The position numbers and the translations under genes were made by a program. This document shows positions 1 to 8,654 of a stretch of DNA of 64,000 bases, piece by piece. The stretch's first letter is position 1, and each line of letters starts with the position of its first letter. The stretch covers positions 13,463-77,462 of the forward strand of contig CAZIRB010000002.1 in NCBI GenBank assembly GCA_964541695.1, written 5' to 3'. Under the pieces are notes generated by a model. It saw only the letters and a list, made by a program, of their open reading frames with translations. It was not told where the DNA came from and did not search any database. The DNA is from CAZKGE01 sp964541695 (GTDB lineage: Bacteria > Bacillota > Clostridia > Christensenellales > CAG-138).

Positions 1-3
1 AAC

Positions 4-34
4 AAAAAACGCGGCCGCACATTCGTGCGGCCGC
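4..34 (-). terminator. Intrinsic terminator after rpoD
   Basis: A perfect 10-bp stem (11-20 with 25-34, loop ATTC) is followed on the minus strand by a run of six T (positions 9 to 4). It lies just beyond the rpoD stop codon and should end the dgt-dnaG-rpoD transcript. Confidence 0.85.
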
Positions 35-52
35 CAAAACCACGCCGTCCCC

Positions 53-1141
<1,089 letters not shown>

Positions 1142-1158
1142 GGTTCTTGCTCCTTTCG

Positions 1159-2688
1159 TCACTGTCCCTGCCGGCTNNNNNNNNNNNNNNNNNNNNNNNN
1201 NNNNNNNNNNNNNNNNNNNNNNNNNNNNNNNNNNNNNNNNNNNNNNNNNNNNNNNNNNNNNNNNNNNNNNNNNNNNAGCATGACCGCGAGCAGCGCCGTC
1301 TCCCAGCGCAGCCGCTCCGTCTCGGCGGGCTTGAACGGGTTGTCGCGCGGACTAATGCGGCTCTCCGGCGCGCGCTGGCCGGAAACGCCCGGCGTTTTCC
1401 CCTGCCCCGCGCGCACGCGCACCTGCTCGCGCAGCGCGTCGGGCGGATAGCCCGTCAGGCGCGCAAGGCGCTCGATATGCCGGTCGCGCTCGATCGGCTC
1501 GATCGAGCCGATGAACGCGCAGGCCTGCTTGGCAAAGCGCTCGCGCTCGTTCTCGTTATCCAGCGAAAACGCGCGCGCCATATTCTCGAGCTTGAACGCG
1601 TTGAGCGACAGCGCCGCTTCCTTCAGCGCGTCGAACGCCTCGCGGCCGCGTGCGCGGACGAACTCGTCCGGGTCCAGCCCGTCCGGAAACACGATCACGC
1701 GCACGTCCAAGCCTTCGCCGCTTAATATGTCCAGCCCGCGCAGCATGGCGTTCTGACCGGCCGCGTCGCCGTCGTACGCGATGTACACGCGCTCGACGTA
1801 GCGCTTAAGCAGCCGCGCCTGCTGCACGGTGAGCGCTGTGCCGAGGCTCGCGACCGCGTTCGTCACACCCGCCTCGAACAGGCCGATCACGTCCATGTAG
1901 CCCTCGACCATGACGAGGTCGTCGAGCTTTTTGCCCTTCTGCAGGTTCAGGCCGTAGAGGTTGTTACGCTTGTTGTACAGGGCCGTGTCGCCGGTATTGA
2001 TGTACTTTGGCGTCCCGCTGTCGATCACGCGCGCGCCAAAGCCCAGCACGCGGCCGTTCGTGCCGATGATCGGGAACATCACGCGGCCGCGGAACGCGTC
2101 GTAGACGGAGTCCCGCTGCGCGTTTTTGATCGCAAGCCCCGCGTCGAGCAGTTCCTGCTCCGTAAAGCCCTGCGCCGTCAAGTGGTTTTTCAGCGCGTCC
2201 CACGAGTCCGGCGAGAAGCCGATGCCGAAGCGCTTGACCGACTCGGCCGAAAGCTTCCGCCCCGCCAGGTACTGCCGTCCAGGCAGCCCGTGCTCGCCGA
2301 GCAGCGTCTCCATATAGAAGCGCGCCGCGAGCTTGAGCGCCTGATACAGCCGCTCGCGGTACGCGCGGTCCCGCTGCAAAGCAACGTCGTCGACGTCCTC
2401 CGGCATCTCCATGCCGGCGCGCTCGGCAAGCAGCCTTACCGCCTCCGGAAACGCGAGCCGCTCGGCCTGCATCACGAACTGGATCACGGACCCGCCCGCG
2501 TGGCAGCCGAAGCAATAGAACAGCTGCTTGTCCGGCGAGACGGAGAACGACGGCGTCTTCTCGCCGTGCAGCGGGCACAGCCCCCACAGCCTGCGGCCCT
2601 TGGGCTTGAGCGCGGTATAGGTCGAGATGACGGACACGATGTCGTTTTTTGTCAGCAGCTCGGCAAGCCAGGCGTCCGGAAAAGCCAC
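1159..2688 (-). CDS. dnaG: DNA primase DnaG (interrupted by an assembly gap)
   Basis: DnaG makes RNA primers at the replication fork. The N-terminal CHC2 zinc finger is visible (CPLH near residue 40, then CFGC about 20 residues later), followed by the catalytic core and the Toprim domain with VMVEGYMDVI and AYDGDAAGQ. About 470 residues can be read before a run of 100 N (1177-1276). Usual DnaG length is about 600, so most of the C-terminal helicase-binding domain falls in the gap and the true gap is probably longer than 100 bases. The codons after the gap end in TGA at 1159-1161. The start is GTG with AAAGGA upstream. It sits between dgt and rpoD. Confidence 0.95.
   Translation of the reverse strand: MAFPDAWLAELLTKNDIVSVISTYTALKPKGRRLWGLCPLHGEKTPSFSVSPDKQLFYCFGCHAGGSVIQFVMQAERLAFPEAVRLLAERAGMEMPEDVDDVALQRDRAYRERLYQALKLAARFYMETLLGEHGLPGRQYLAGRKLSAESVKRFGIGFSPDSWDALKNHLTAQGFTEQELLDAGLAIKNAQRDSVYDAFRGRVMFPIIGTNGRVLGFGARVIDSGTPKYINTGDTALYNKRNNLYGLNLQKGKKLDDLVMVEGYMDVIGLFEAGVTNAVASLGTALTVQQARLLKRYVERVYIAYDGDAAGQNAMLRGLDILSGEGLDVRVIVFPDGLDPDEFVRARGREAFDALKEAALSLNAFKLENMARAFSLDNENERERFAKQACAFIGSIEPIERDRHIERLARLTGYPPDALREQVRVRAGQGKTPGVSGQRAPESRISPRDNPFKPAETERLRWETALLAVMXXXXXXXXXXXXXXXXXXXXXXXXXXXXXXXXXXSRQGQ
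1177..1276. other. Assembly gap (100 N) inside dnaG
   Basis: Exactly 100 undetermined bases, the usual scaffolding placeholder rather than a measured length. It removes most of the DnaG C-terminal helicase-interaction domain. Confidence 0.95.
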
Positions 2689-2748
2689 ATCGTCACCGTC
2701 CTTTCAAAACACCCTGTTGTTATTCGACGCGTTTCGCGGTTTTCCTGC

Positions 2749-3795
2749 CTAATTCCAGCTTTTTGGCACAAACAATCGTTCGTACTCGTGAATCGCGAAA
2801 TTATCCGTCATGCCGGCGATGTAGTCCGCCACGACGCGTTCCGCGCCGTCCGGCTCGATATTTATGCGGTAATCCGCCGGCAGCACGTCAAGGTTTCCCA
2901 TATAATACTGGAACAATTCCTCGACGACGCGCTTAGCCTTGCCCTCCTCGCTCTTGGCGAGCGGGTTGTAGTACACGCGCTCGAACATGAAATCCCGCAG
3001 CAGCTCGAACTGCTCGCGCATTTTGTCCGACATGGCAAGCGCGGGTTTTCCGAAGCTTTCGCGCACAACGTCGATGATCAGCGCGTTGATGCGGCCGCCG
3101 TGCGTGTGCCCGAGCGTCTCCACGCAGCTTTTGGGCAGGTCGCTTTCGTCCAGCACGCCCGCGCGGATGGCGTCGTCGATGTCGTGGTTGACGTACGCGA
3201 TGCGGTCCGACAGCGAGACCACGCGGCCCTCAAGCGTGACGGGGCTGCCGCTCTTTTTGTGGTTGACGATGCCGTCGCGCACCTCGAACGTCAGGTTCAG
3301 GCCCGCACCGTCAAGCTCGAGCTTCTCAACCACGCGCAAACTCTGCAAATTGTGCTCGAAGCCCCCCGGCACGAGCCCGTTCAGCACGTCCTCGCCGGAG
3401 TGCCCGAACGGCGTGTGTCCGAGGTCGTGCCCGAGCGAGATCGCCTCCGTCAGGTCCTCGTTGAGCCGCAGCGCGCGCGAAATCGTCCGCGCGATCTGCG
3501 AGACCTCGAGCGTGTGCGTCAGCCGGGTCCGGTAATGGTCGCCCTGCGGCGAAAGGAACACCTGCGTCTTGTGCTTGAGGCGGCGGAACGACTTGCAGTG
3601 CAGGATGCGGTCGCGGTCGCGGATGAACGCCGTGCGGATCGGGCACGGCGGCACGGGGGTGGTGCGGCCGCGCGTATCCGTCACGCGCATGGCGTAGGGG
3701 GACAGCGTCGCGTCTTGCAGCGCCTCGTAGTATTCGCGCGGGCACTGCGTCGAATCCATGCCGATTTTCACCTCGCTGACGTTTATAGTTGTCAT
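2749..3795 (-). CDS. dgt: Deoxyguanosinetriphosphate triphosphohydrolase-like protein (HD family)
   Basis: A dNTP triphosphohydrolase of the HD superfamily that cleaves dGTP or other dNTPs to nucleoside plus tripolyphosphate, helping nucleotide-pool control. The metal-binding signature is clear: HRLTHTLEVSQIARTI followed by LGHDLGHTPFGHSGE. Length is about 348 residues, typical of the short dgt-like family. I choose the ATG at 3795 (MTTINVSEV). A reading from 3882 would run through the terminator hairpin of the upstream gene at 3847-3872. It lies upstream of dnaG-rpoD, a frequent arrangement in Clostridia. Which dNTP it prefers cannot be told from sequence. Confidence 0.92.
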   Translation of the reverse strand: MTTINVSEVKIGMDSTQCPREYYEALQDATLSPYAMRVTDTRGRTTPVPPCPIRTAFIRDRDRILHCKSFRRLKHKTQVFLSPQGDHYRTRLTHTLEVSQIARTISRALRLNEDLTEAISLGHDLGHTPFGHSGEDVLNGLVPGGFEHNLQSLRVVEKLELDGAGLNLTFEVRDGIVNHKKSGSPVTLEGRVVSLSDRIAYVNHDIDDAIRAGVLDESDLPKSCVETLGHTHGGRINALIIDVVRESFGKPALAMSDKMREQFELLRDFMFERVYYNPLAKSEEGKAKRVVEELFQYYMGNLDVLPADYRINIEPDGAERVVADYIAGMTDNFAIHEYERLFVPKSWN

Positions 3796-3846
3796 GGTAC
3801 TAAATTCACCATTTTTCAGAAAATTCCTTTGTTTCTCAAAAGAAAA

Positions 3847-3872
3847 GGCGTCCCACAAACGCGTGGGACGCC
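3847..3872 (-). terminator. Intrinsic terminator after the pepP-efp-CD1247 genes
   Basis: A perfect 10-bp GC-rich stem (3847-3856 with 3863-3872) with a 6-nt loop, followed on the minus strand by TTTTCTTTT. It separates the efp cluster from dgt-dnaG-rpoD. Confidence 0.9.
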
Positions 3873-3890
3873 GGCGCTCCAAGTTTTTTC

Positions 3891-4298
3891 TTACTCCCCG
3901 TCGTCGGGCTTATCGTCCGAACGGTTCGCGTTGACGATATCCAGGTCGATGGGCTCGTTGCAGCACGGGCAGATCAGCCCCTCCTCGGAGTCGAGCATGT
4001 CCTCGTCGAAATAGATCGTCTCGCCGCATGCGGGGCACACCACCTCAAAGAAATCGTCCTCGCCTTCCTCGCCGTCATCCTCGAACAGGCTCTCGTCGAG
4101 CTCATCGAGCTCGTTGTATATCTCATCGATGCAGTCGTTGATGTCGTCGAGCGTCTCGTCCTGCTCCTCGAGCTCCTCCGCGATGGCGCCGAGCGCGTCG
4201 ATGATGCCGCGCAGCAGCTTGCCCTCCTTGTCGTCGTTGAGGCTCATGCCGTCGGCCAGGCCGTCGAGGTAGGCAACCTTTTCGGAAATATAGCTCAT
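3891..4298 (-). CDS. CD1247 N-terminal domain-containing zinc-ribbon protein
   Basis: A protein of about 135 residues. The N-terminal half (SEKVAYLDGLADGM, then a heptad-like acidic region rich in Glu, Asp and Leu) matches the family known from Clostridia as CD1247 N-terminal domain proteins. The C-terminal part carries two Cys pairs, CPAC and CPCC, which likely form a zinc ribbon. Function is unknown; annotation as an AraC-type regulator in some relatives has no support here because no helix-turn-helix is visible. The ATG at 4298 is preferred over the one at 4304 because GAGGG lies 7 nt upstream. It follows efp closely and ends at a strong terminator. Confidence 0.85.
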   Translation of the reverse strand: MSYISEKVAYLDGLADGMSLNDDKEGKLLRGIIDALGAIAEELEEQDETLDDINDCIDEIYNELDELDESLFEDDGEEGEDDFFEVVCPACGETIYFDEDMLDSEEGLICPCCNEPIDLDIVNANRSDDKPDDGE

Positions 4299-4334
4299 GC
4301 GCATTCCCTCTCGATCATTTGCATTCAGTATGCG

Positions 4335-4892
4335 TCAAACGCGCTCCATGTATTCGCCCGTGCGCGTATCGACGCGGATCTTGTCGCCCTCGTTGACGAA
4401 CAGCGGAACGTTGATCTGGTAGCCCGTTTCAAGCGTCGCGGGCTTGGTCGTGCCGGTCGCGGTGTCGCCCTTAAAGCCCGGCTCGGTCGCGGTGACGGTC
4501 AGCTCGACGAAGTTCGGCGCCTCGACGGAGAACGGGCTGCCTTTAAAGAAGCGGACCTTGACGTTCTGGTTCTCGACGATGAAGTCGATGGCGTCCTCGA
4601 CCTGCTCGGCGCTGAGCGGAAGCTGTTCGTACGTCTCGGTATCCATGAAGTAATACAAGCCCCCGTCGCTGTAGAGATACTGCATCTCCTTGGTCTCGAT
4701 GTGCGCGCGCGGATACTTGTCCGTCGGGTTGAACGTGCGTTCGAGCACCGCACCCGTCATCACGTTCTTGAGCCGCGTGCGGACGAACGCCGCGCCCTTG
4801 CCGGGCTTGACGTGCTGGAAATCCGATATGGCCCAGACCTGCCCGTCGATCTCTACCGTAACGCCCTTGCGGAAATCGCCTGCCATCAACAT
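4335..4892 (-). CDS. efp: Elongation factor P
   Basis: EF-P binds ribosomes stalled on polyproline stretches and promotes peptide-bond formation. All three OB-like domains are present in about 185 residues. The tip loop reads HVKPGKGAAF with a lysine at residue 32, the position that is modified or left bare in different lineages. No epmA or epmB homologue is seen in the window, so the modification state is unknown. GGAGG lies 11 nt before the ATG at 4892; a second ATG follows two codons later. It is preceded by pepP and followed by the CD1247-type gene, a common clostridial order. Confidence 0.97.
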   Translation of the reverse strand: MLMAGDFRKGVTVEIDGQVWAISDFQHVKPGKGAAFVRTRLKNVMTGAVLERTFNPTDKYPRAHIETKEMQYLYSDGGLYYFMDTETYEQLPLSAEQVEDAIDFIVENQNVKVRFFKGSPFSVEAPNFVELTVTATEPGFKGDTATGTTKPATLETGYQINVPLFVNEGDKIRVDTRTGEYMERV

Positions 4893-4938
4893 AGTCTCAA
4901 AATCCTCCCGTCGCTTGCGTTTAAAAAAGTTCCCTCGA

Positions 4939-6006
4939 TTATAGTATCACCAGCCGGCCCGACGTGGAAACGAGGTCGATATGCCCGTCCTTGGTCAGGA
5001 CGCAGCAGTCCTCGATGCGCACGCCGCCGCGCCCTTCGAGATAGATGCCCGGCTCGACCGTGACGGTCATGCCCGCCTTGAGCGTGTCCGTCGACGCGGC
5101 GGAGGCCGTCGGCGCCTCGTGGATGAGCAGGCCGAAGCCGTGCCCGAGCCCGTGGCCGAAACAGTCCCCGTACCCCTCGGACGCGATGTACTCGCGCGCG
5201 ACGGCGTCGAGCTCTTTGCCCGTGATGCCGGGTTTGAGCGCCTCGAGACAGCGCGTCTGCGCCTCAAGCACGATGTCGTAAACTTTAATAAGTTCCGGGT
5301 CCAACTCGCCGATGCCGAACGTGCGCGTCATGTCGGAATGGTAGCCGTCGACGACGCAGCCAAAGTCGACCACGACGAGGTCGCCGCTGGTCAGCTTCCG
5401 GTTGCCGGGCCGCGCGTGGCACATGGCGCCGTTGGGGCCGGAGCCCACGATCGGGTCGAACGAGGGGCCCTCGCTGCCCAGGCGCGCGCAGAGGTAGTTC
5501 AACTCCGCGACCACCTCGAGCTCGGTCATGCCGGGCCTGACGCGGTCGAGCAGCTCCGAATACGCGCGGTCCGCGATGATCTGCGCCTTCTTGAGGCTCT
5601 CGATCTCGGGCGCGGTCTTGATCATGCGCGGCGCAGAGATCGCGCCGCCGAGGGGCTCCCATCTCAGGCCGAGCGGCTGAAACTGCGTAAAGCGCGCGAC
5701 CGTCATGTTCTCCTGCTCGTAGCCGACGGACGAAACCGCGTGCTCTTTTACCGCGGCGGCGAACACTTCGACGGCGTTCGTGCGCGTGATCTCGCGGATC
5801 TCAACGCCGTCCGTTTCGCTTCTAGCCTGTATTAAATACCGGAAGTCCGTGAACAGAATCGCTTTTTCGCGCGTGACGAGCACGAAGCCGTCCGCGCTGG
5901 AGAAGCCGGAAAAATAGCGGATGTTCTCCGCGCTGGTCAGAAGCGCCGCGTCAAGACTCGCGCTTTTGACGGCCTTTTGCAGTTTTTCCAGGCGTTTTGC
6001 GGTCAT
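4939..6006 (-). CDS. pepP: Xaa-Pro aminopeptidase (M24B family)
   Basis: A metallopeptidase that removes N-terminal residues before proline. The 355-residue protein has the creatinase-like N-terminal domain and the pita-bread catalytic fold. The metal ligands are visible: the two Asp in VVDFGCVVDGYHSDMTRTF, the His in GHGLGHGFGLLIHE, and the two Glu in TVEPGIYLEGRGGVRIED. It heads the pepP-efp-CD1247 transcript and has its own promoter at 6032-6060. The pairing of a prolyl peptidase with EF-P is widespread and fits a link to proline-rich proteins. Confidence 0.94.
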   Translation of the reverse strand: MTAKRLEKLQKAVKSASLDAALLTSAENIRYFSGFSSADGFVLVTREKAILFTDFRYLIQARSETDGVEIREITRTNAVEVFAAAVKEHAVSSVGYEQENMTVARFTQFQPLGLRWEPLGGAISAPRMIKTAPEIESLKKAQIIADRAYSELLDRVRPGMTELEVVAELNYLCARLGSEGPSFDPIVGSGPNGAMCHARPGNRKLTSGDLVVVDFGCVVDGYHSDMTRTFGIGELDPELIKVYDIVLEAQTRCLEALKPGITGKELDAVAREYIASEGYGDCFGHGLGHGFGLLIHEAPTASAASTDTLKAGMTVTVEPGIYLEGRGGVRIEDCCVLTKDGHIDLVSTSGRLVIL

Positions 6007-6031
6007 ATTCGATCATTTCCCCCAATGGATA

Positions 6032-6060
6032 ATTGTAGCATAGAACCTATGGGGCAACAA
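6032..6060 (-). promoter_or_regulatory. Predicted sigma-A promoter for pepP-efp
   Basis: TTGTTG at 6055-6060 and TACAAT at 6032-6037 are separated by 17 bp on the minus strand. The start of transcription should fall about 20 nt before the pepP ATG, with GGGGGAAA as the ribosome site in between. Confidence 0.7.
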
Positions 6061-6063
6061 GCA

Positions 6064-7548
6064 TTATTTGTGGTACAGGCGGTTCGTCTCGTACTCCGGT
6101 TCCATCGTAAAGTTTACCCCGAGTTTCCTGAGCGTATCGCTGTCCACGCGCGAGAGGATCACGCTCGAGTGCGCCTCGCAGCCGGCGAGCTTTTGCAGCT
6201 GCTCCATCGCGAGCGCGGCCGTCGGGTTCGTCGCCGCGCAGATGGCGAGCGCAAGCAGCACCTCGTCGCTGTGCAACCTCGGATTGCGGCTGCCCAGGTG
6301 CCTGGTCTTCAGCTTTTGGATCGGCTCGATCACGATCGGCGAGATCAGGTCGATGTCGTGGTGGATGTTGGCCAGGGCTTTCAGCGCGTTGAGCAGGCCG
6401 CTCGCGGTCGCGCCCAGAAGCTGCGAAGTCTTGCCGGTCACCATACGGCCGTCCGAAAGCGCGAGCGCCAGCGCCGGGTCGCCCGTCTGCTGCGCGCGGT
6501 CAAGCGCAGCCTGCACGACCGGCCGGTCGGCGACCGTCACGCCGCACTTGTTCATGATGAGCTCCGTCTTGACGACCTGCTCGGCCTTGAGCAGGCCGCG
6601 CTTGGCCCCGCAGGCCACGTGGTAATACCGCCGGATGATCTCCTGCTTGGCCGCGCTCTGCACGATGGAGTCGTCCGAGATGCAAAAGCCCGCGGTGTTG
6701 ACGCCCATGTCCGTCGGCGAACGGTACGGCGATTTGCCGGAGATGCGCTCGAGTATCGCGCCGAGCACGGGGAACGACTCGACGTCGCGGTTGTAGTTCA
6801 CCGCGAGCTTGCCGTACGCCTCGAGGTGGAACGGGTCGATCATGTTCACGTCGTCGAGATCGGTCGTGGCGGCCTCGTAAGCCAAATTGACCGGATGCTG
6901 CAGCGGCAGGTTCCAGATCGGGAACGTCTCGAACTTGGCATAGCCCGCGCGCACGCCGCGCCGGTATTCGTGATACAGCTGCGAGAGGCAGACCGCGAGC
7001 TTGCCCGAGCCCGGGCCGGGCGCGGTCACGACGACGAGCGGCCGCGACGTCTCGATATAGTCGTTGTGCCCGAAACCCTCGTCGCTGACGATCAGCGGCA
7101 CGTTGGCCGGGTAGCCCGCGATTGGGTAATGCTTGTACACGCGCACGCCGAGGTGGGTCAGCCGCCGCGCGTACGCGTCCGCCGCCGCCTGGCCGCAGTA
7201 CCGCGTGATGACCACGCTGCCGACCAAGAGGCCCTTGCTTTGGAACGCGTCGATTAAACGCAGCACCTCGTTGTCGTACGCGATGTCGAGGTCGTTGCGC
7301 ACCTTGTTGTGCTCGATGTCGCCCGCGTGGATGGCCAGCACGATCTCGGCCGCGTCGCTGAGCTCGTGCAGCATGTTCACCTTCGTGTCCGGCAAAAAGC
7401 CCGGCAGCACGCGCGAGGCGTGGTAGTCGTCGAACAGCTTGCCGCCGAACTCGAGGTACAGCTTGTCGCCGCACTGGGCGATGCGGTCCCGGATCTTCTC
7501 GGACTGCATCCGGACGTATTTTGCATTGTCAAACCCTGTCGCACTCAT
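6064..7548 (-). CDS. DUF1846 domain-containing protein
   Basis: A cytoplasmic protein of about 494 residues that matches the DUF1846 family along its full length (opening GFDNAKYVRMQSEKIRDRI, then LYLEFGGKLFDDYHASRVLPGF and VVTAPGPGSGKLAVCLSQLYHE). The glycine-rich GPGSGK suggests a nucleotide-binding loop, but the family has no proven reaction. I prefer the ATG at 7548 because a good promoter ends 7 nt before it and the 7569 alternative has no ribosome site. This would make the mRNA leaderless. It is a monocistronic gene between sigK and pepP. Confidence 0.88.
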   Translation of the reverse strand: MSATGFDNAKYVRMQSEKIRDRIAQCGDKLYLEFGGKLFDDYHASRVLPGFLPDTKVNMLHELSDAAEIVLAIHAGDIEHNKVRNDLDIAYDNEVLRLIDAFQSKGLLVGSVVITRYCGQAAADAYARRLTHLGVRVYKHYPIAGYPANVPLIVSDEGFGHNDYIETSRPLVVVTAPGPGSGKLAVCLSQLYHEYRRGVRAGYAKFETFPIWNLPLQHPVNLAYEAATTDLDDVNMIDPFHLEAYGKLAVNYNRDVESFPVLGAILERISGKSPYRSPTDMGVNTAGFCISDDSIVQSAAKQEIIRRYYHVACGAKRGLLKAEQVVKTELIMNKCGVTVADRPVVQAALDRAQQTGDPALALALSDGRMVTGKTSQLLGATASGLLNALKALANIHHDIDLISPIVIEPIQKLKTRHLGSRNPRLHSDEVLLALAICAATNPTAALAMEQLQKLAGCEAHSSVILSRVDSDTLRKLGVNFTMEPEYETNRLYHK

Positions 7549-7555
7549 GCGGCTA

Positions 7556-7585
7556 AGTATAGCACTCATCAGGCCGCGTTGGCAA
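7556..7585 (-). promoter_or_regulatory. Predicted promoter for the DUF1846 gene, probably leaderless
   Basis: TTGCCA at 7580-7585 and TATACT at 7556-7561 with an 18-bp spacer. Only 7 bases separate the -10 box from the ATG at 7548 and no Shine-Dalgarno sequence precedes that ATG, so transcription likely starts at or next to the A of the start codon. Confidence 0.6.
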
Positions 7586-7600
7586 GAACAACAGAGGGCT

Positions 7601-8287
7601 CTAGAGCTGTTTTTTGAGCGCCTGGTTCAGCGTGGCGAGCGCCTTTTTCTCGATGCGCGAGACGTACGAGCGCGAAATGCCGAGGATGCGCGCCACCTCG
7701 CGCTGCGCCATGCAGTATCCGCCGATGAGGCCGTAGCGCAGCACGATCACCTTGCGCTCGCGCTCCGTCAGGACGTTGTCAAGGATGTTGCGCACAAGCT
7801 CGGACTCCATGCGGCTCTGCACCTCGTCGACGATCATGTCCGGGTCGGAGCCGAGGATGTCGGAGAACGAGACGTCGTTGCCGTCGTTGTCGACGCCGAT
7901 GGCCTCGTGGATCGAGACCTCCAGCACCTGCTTTCTTTCCTGCCGGATGCTCATGAGGATCTCGTTCTCGATGCAGCGGCTCGCGTATGACGAGAGCGGC
8001 ACACCCTTCTTTAAGTCGTACGTCGACACCGCCTTGATGAGCCCGATCGTGCCGATGGAGATGATGTCGTCCGCGTCGCGGCCCGCTTTGGCGTATTTCT
8101 TGGCGATGTGCGCAACGAGCCTTAGGTTATGTGTGATCAGCTTCTCGCGCGCGACGGGGTCGCCTTGCATCAGCCGCTCCAGGTATGCCGCTTCCTCGCT
8201 CGCCGAAAGCTGGCCCGGAAACGTATGCGCCGTTCCGACGTACGCCGCGAACAGCAGCAGATCGTGCAGGAACTCCAACAGCGACAT
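7601..8287 (-). CDS. sigK: Sporulation sigma factor SigK
   Basis: The late mother-cell sigma factor for spore coat and maturation genes. The 228-residue protein shows regions 2 (THNLRLVAHIAKKYAKAGRDADDIISIGTIGLIKAV split over two motifs) and 4 with the helix-turn-helix REVARILGISRSYVSRIEKKAL. The N-terminus MSLLEFLHDLLLFA before AYVGTAHTFP resembles a shortened hydrophobic pro-sequence of pro-sigma-K, normally removed by SpoIVFB. The gene is uninterrupted, so there is no skin element here. GGGGAGGG lies just upstream of the ATG at 8287. A CATAAGCAT box about 40 nt upstream resembles a sigma-E -10 element, but this is weak. Confidence 0.93.
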   Translation of the reverse strand: MSLLEFLHDLLLFAAYVGTAHTFPGQLSASEEAAYLERLMQGDPVAREKLITHNLRLVAHIAKKYAKAGRDADDIISIGTIGLIKAVSTYDLKKGVPLSSYASRCIENEILMSIRQERKQVLEVSIHEAIGVDNDGNDVSFSDILGSDPDMIVDEVQSRMESELVRNILDNVLTERERKVIVLRYGLIGGYCMAQREVARILGISRSYVSRIEKKALATLNQALKKQL

Positions 8288-8352
8288 AAGACCCTCCCCG
8301 CCCTTTCCCTTAATGCTTATGAGCGGCGGAATTTGTCCGATGCGCGCGAAAA

Positions 8353-8377
8353 AAGCGCCGCGGTGAACGCGGCGCTT
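8353..8377 (-). terminator. Intrinsic terminator downstream of mltG
   Basis: A 10-bp stem (8353-8362 with 8368-8377) is followed by a T run on the minus strand. It lies about 280 bp after the mltG stop and just before sigK, so it would end the rnj-ylbF-mltG transcript. Confidence 0.85.
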
Positions 8378-8429
8378 GAAGTAGCGGTTGATTGAATAGT
8401 TGATTAAATAAAGGTAAGGGGTTTATCGC

Positions 8430-8610
8430 GGGGACTCCGTCCCCACACCCCTGCCAAAGAGCCGAAGGCCCTTTGGAAACCCGCAGGAAATCCCGGAAAG
8501 TTAGATGGTTTCTAAAGGTGCGAAACCCAGTGTCCGGCAGAAAGGGTGCCAAGGGCCTCCGGCCCTTGGCGGGGTGCAGGGGCGGCGCCCCTGCAAAAGC
8601 GGGGGTTTGA
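8430..8610. repeat. GC-rich palindrome cluster with inverted copies (MITE/REP-like)
   Basis: The 370-bp space between mltG and sigK has no gene. It holds palindromes at 8430-8444 (GGGGACTCCGTCCCC), 8454-8476, 8549-8569 and 8576-8594. Read outward-in, the left part (palindrome, ACACCCCTGCCAA, then a CCAAAG...CTTTGG hairpin) and the reverse complement of the right part (palindrome, GCACCCCGCCAA, then a CCAAGGGCC hairpin) share the same order of parts. The region therefore looks like an element with inverted ends of about 50 nt. A related sequence lies at 63971-64000, the very end of the window. Confidence 0.7.
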
Positions 8611-8654
8611 GGGCAAGGCCCCCAACCGTTCCTCAAACGTCCCTCACGCCCCCG

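Noticed and set aside
2182..4014. Plus-strand open frame of about 610 codons
   Set aside because: It runs antisense through dnaG, a gene boundary and dgt; low-complexity composition and no ribosome site.
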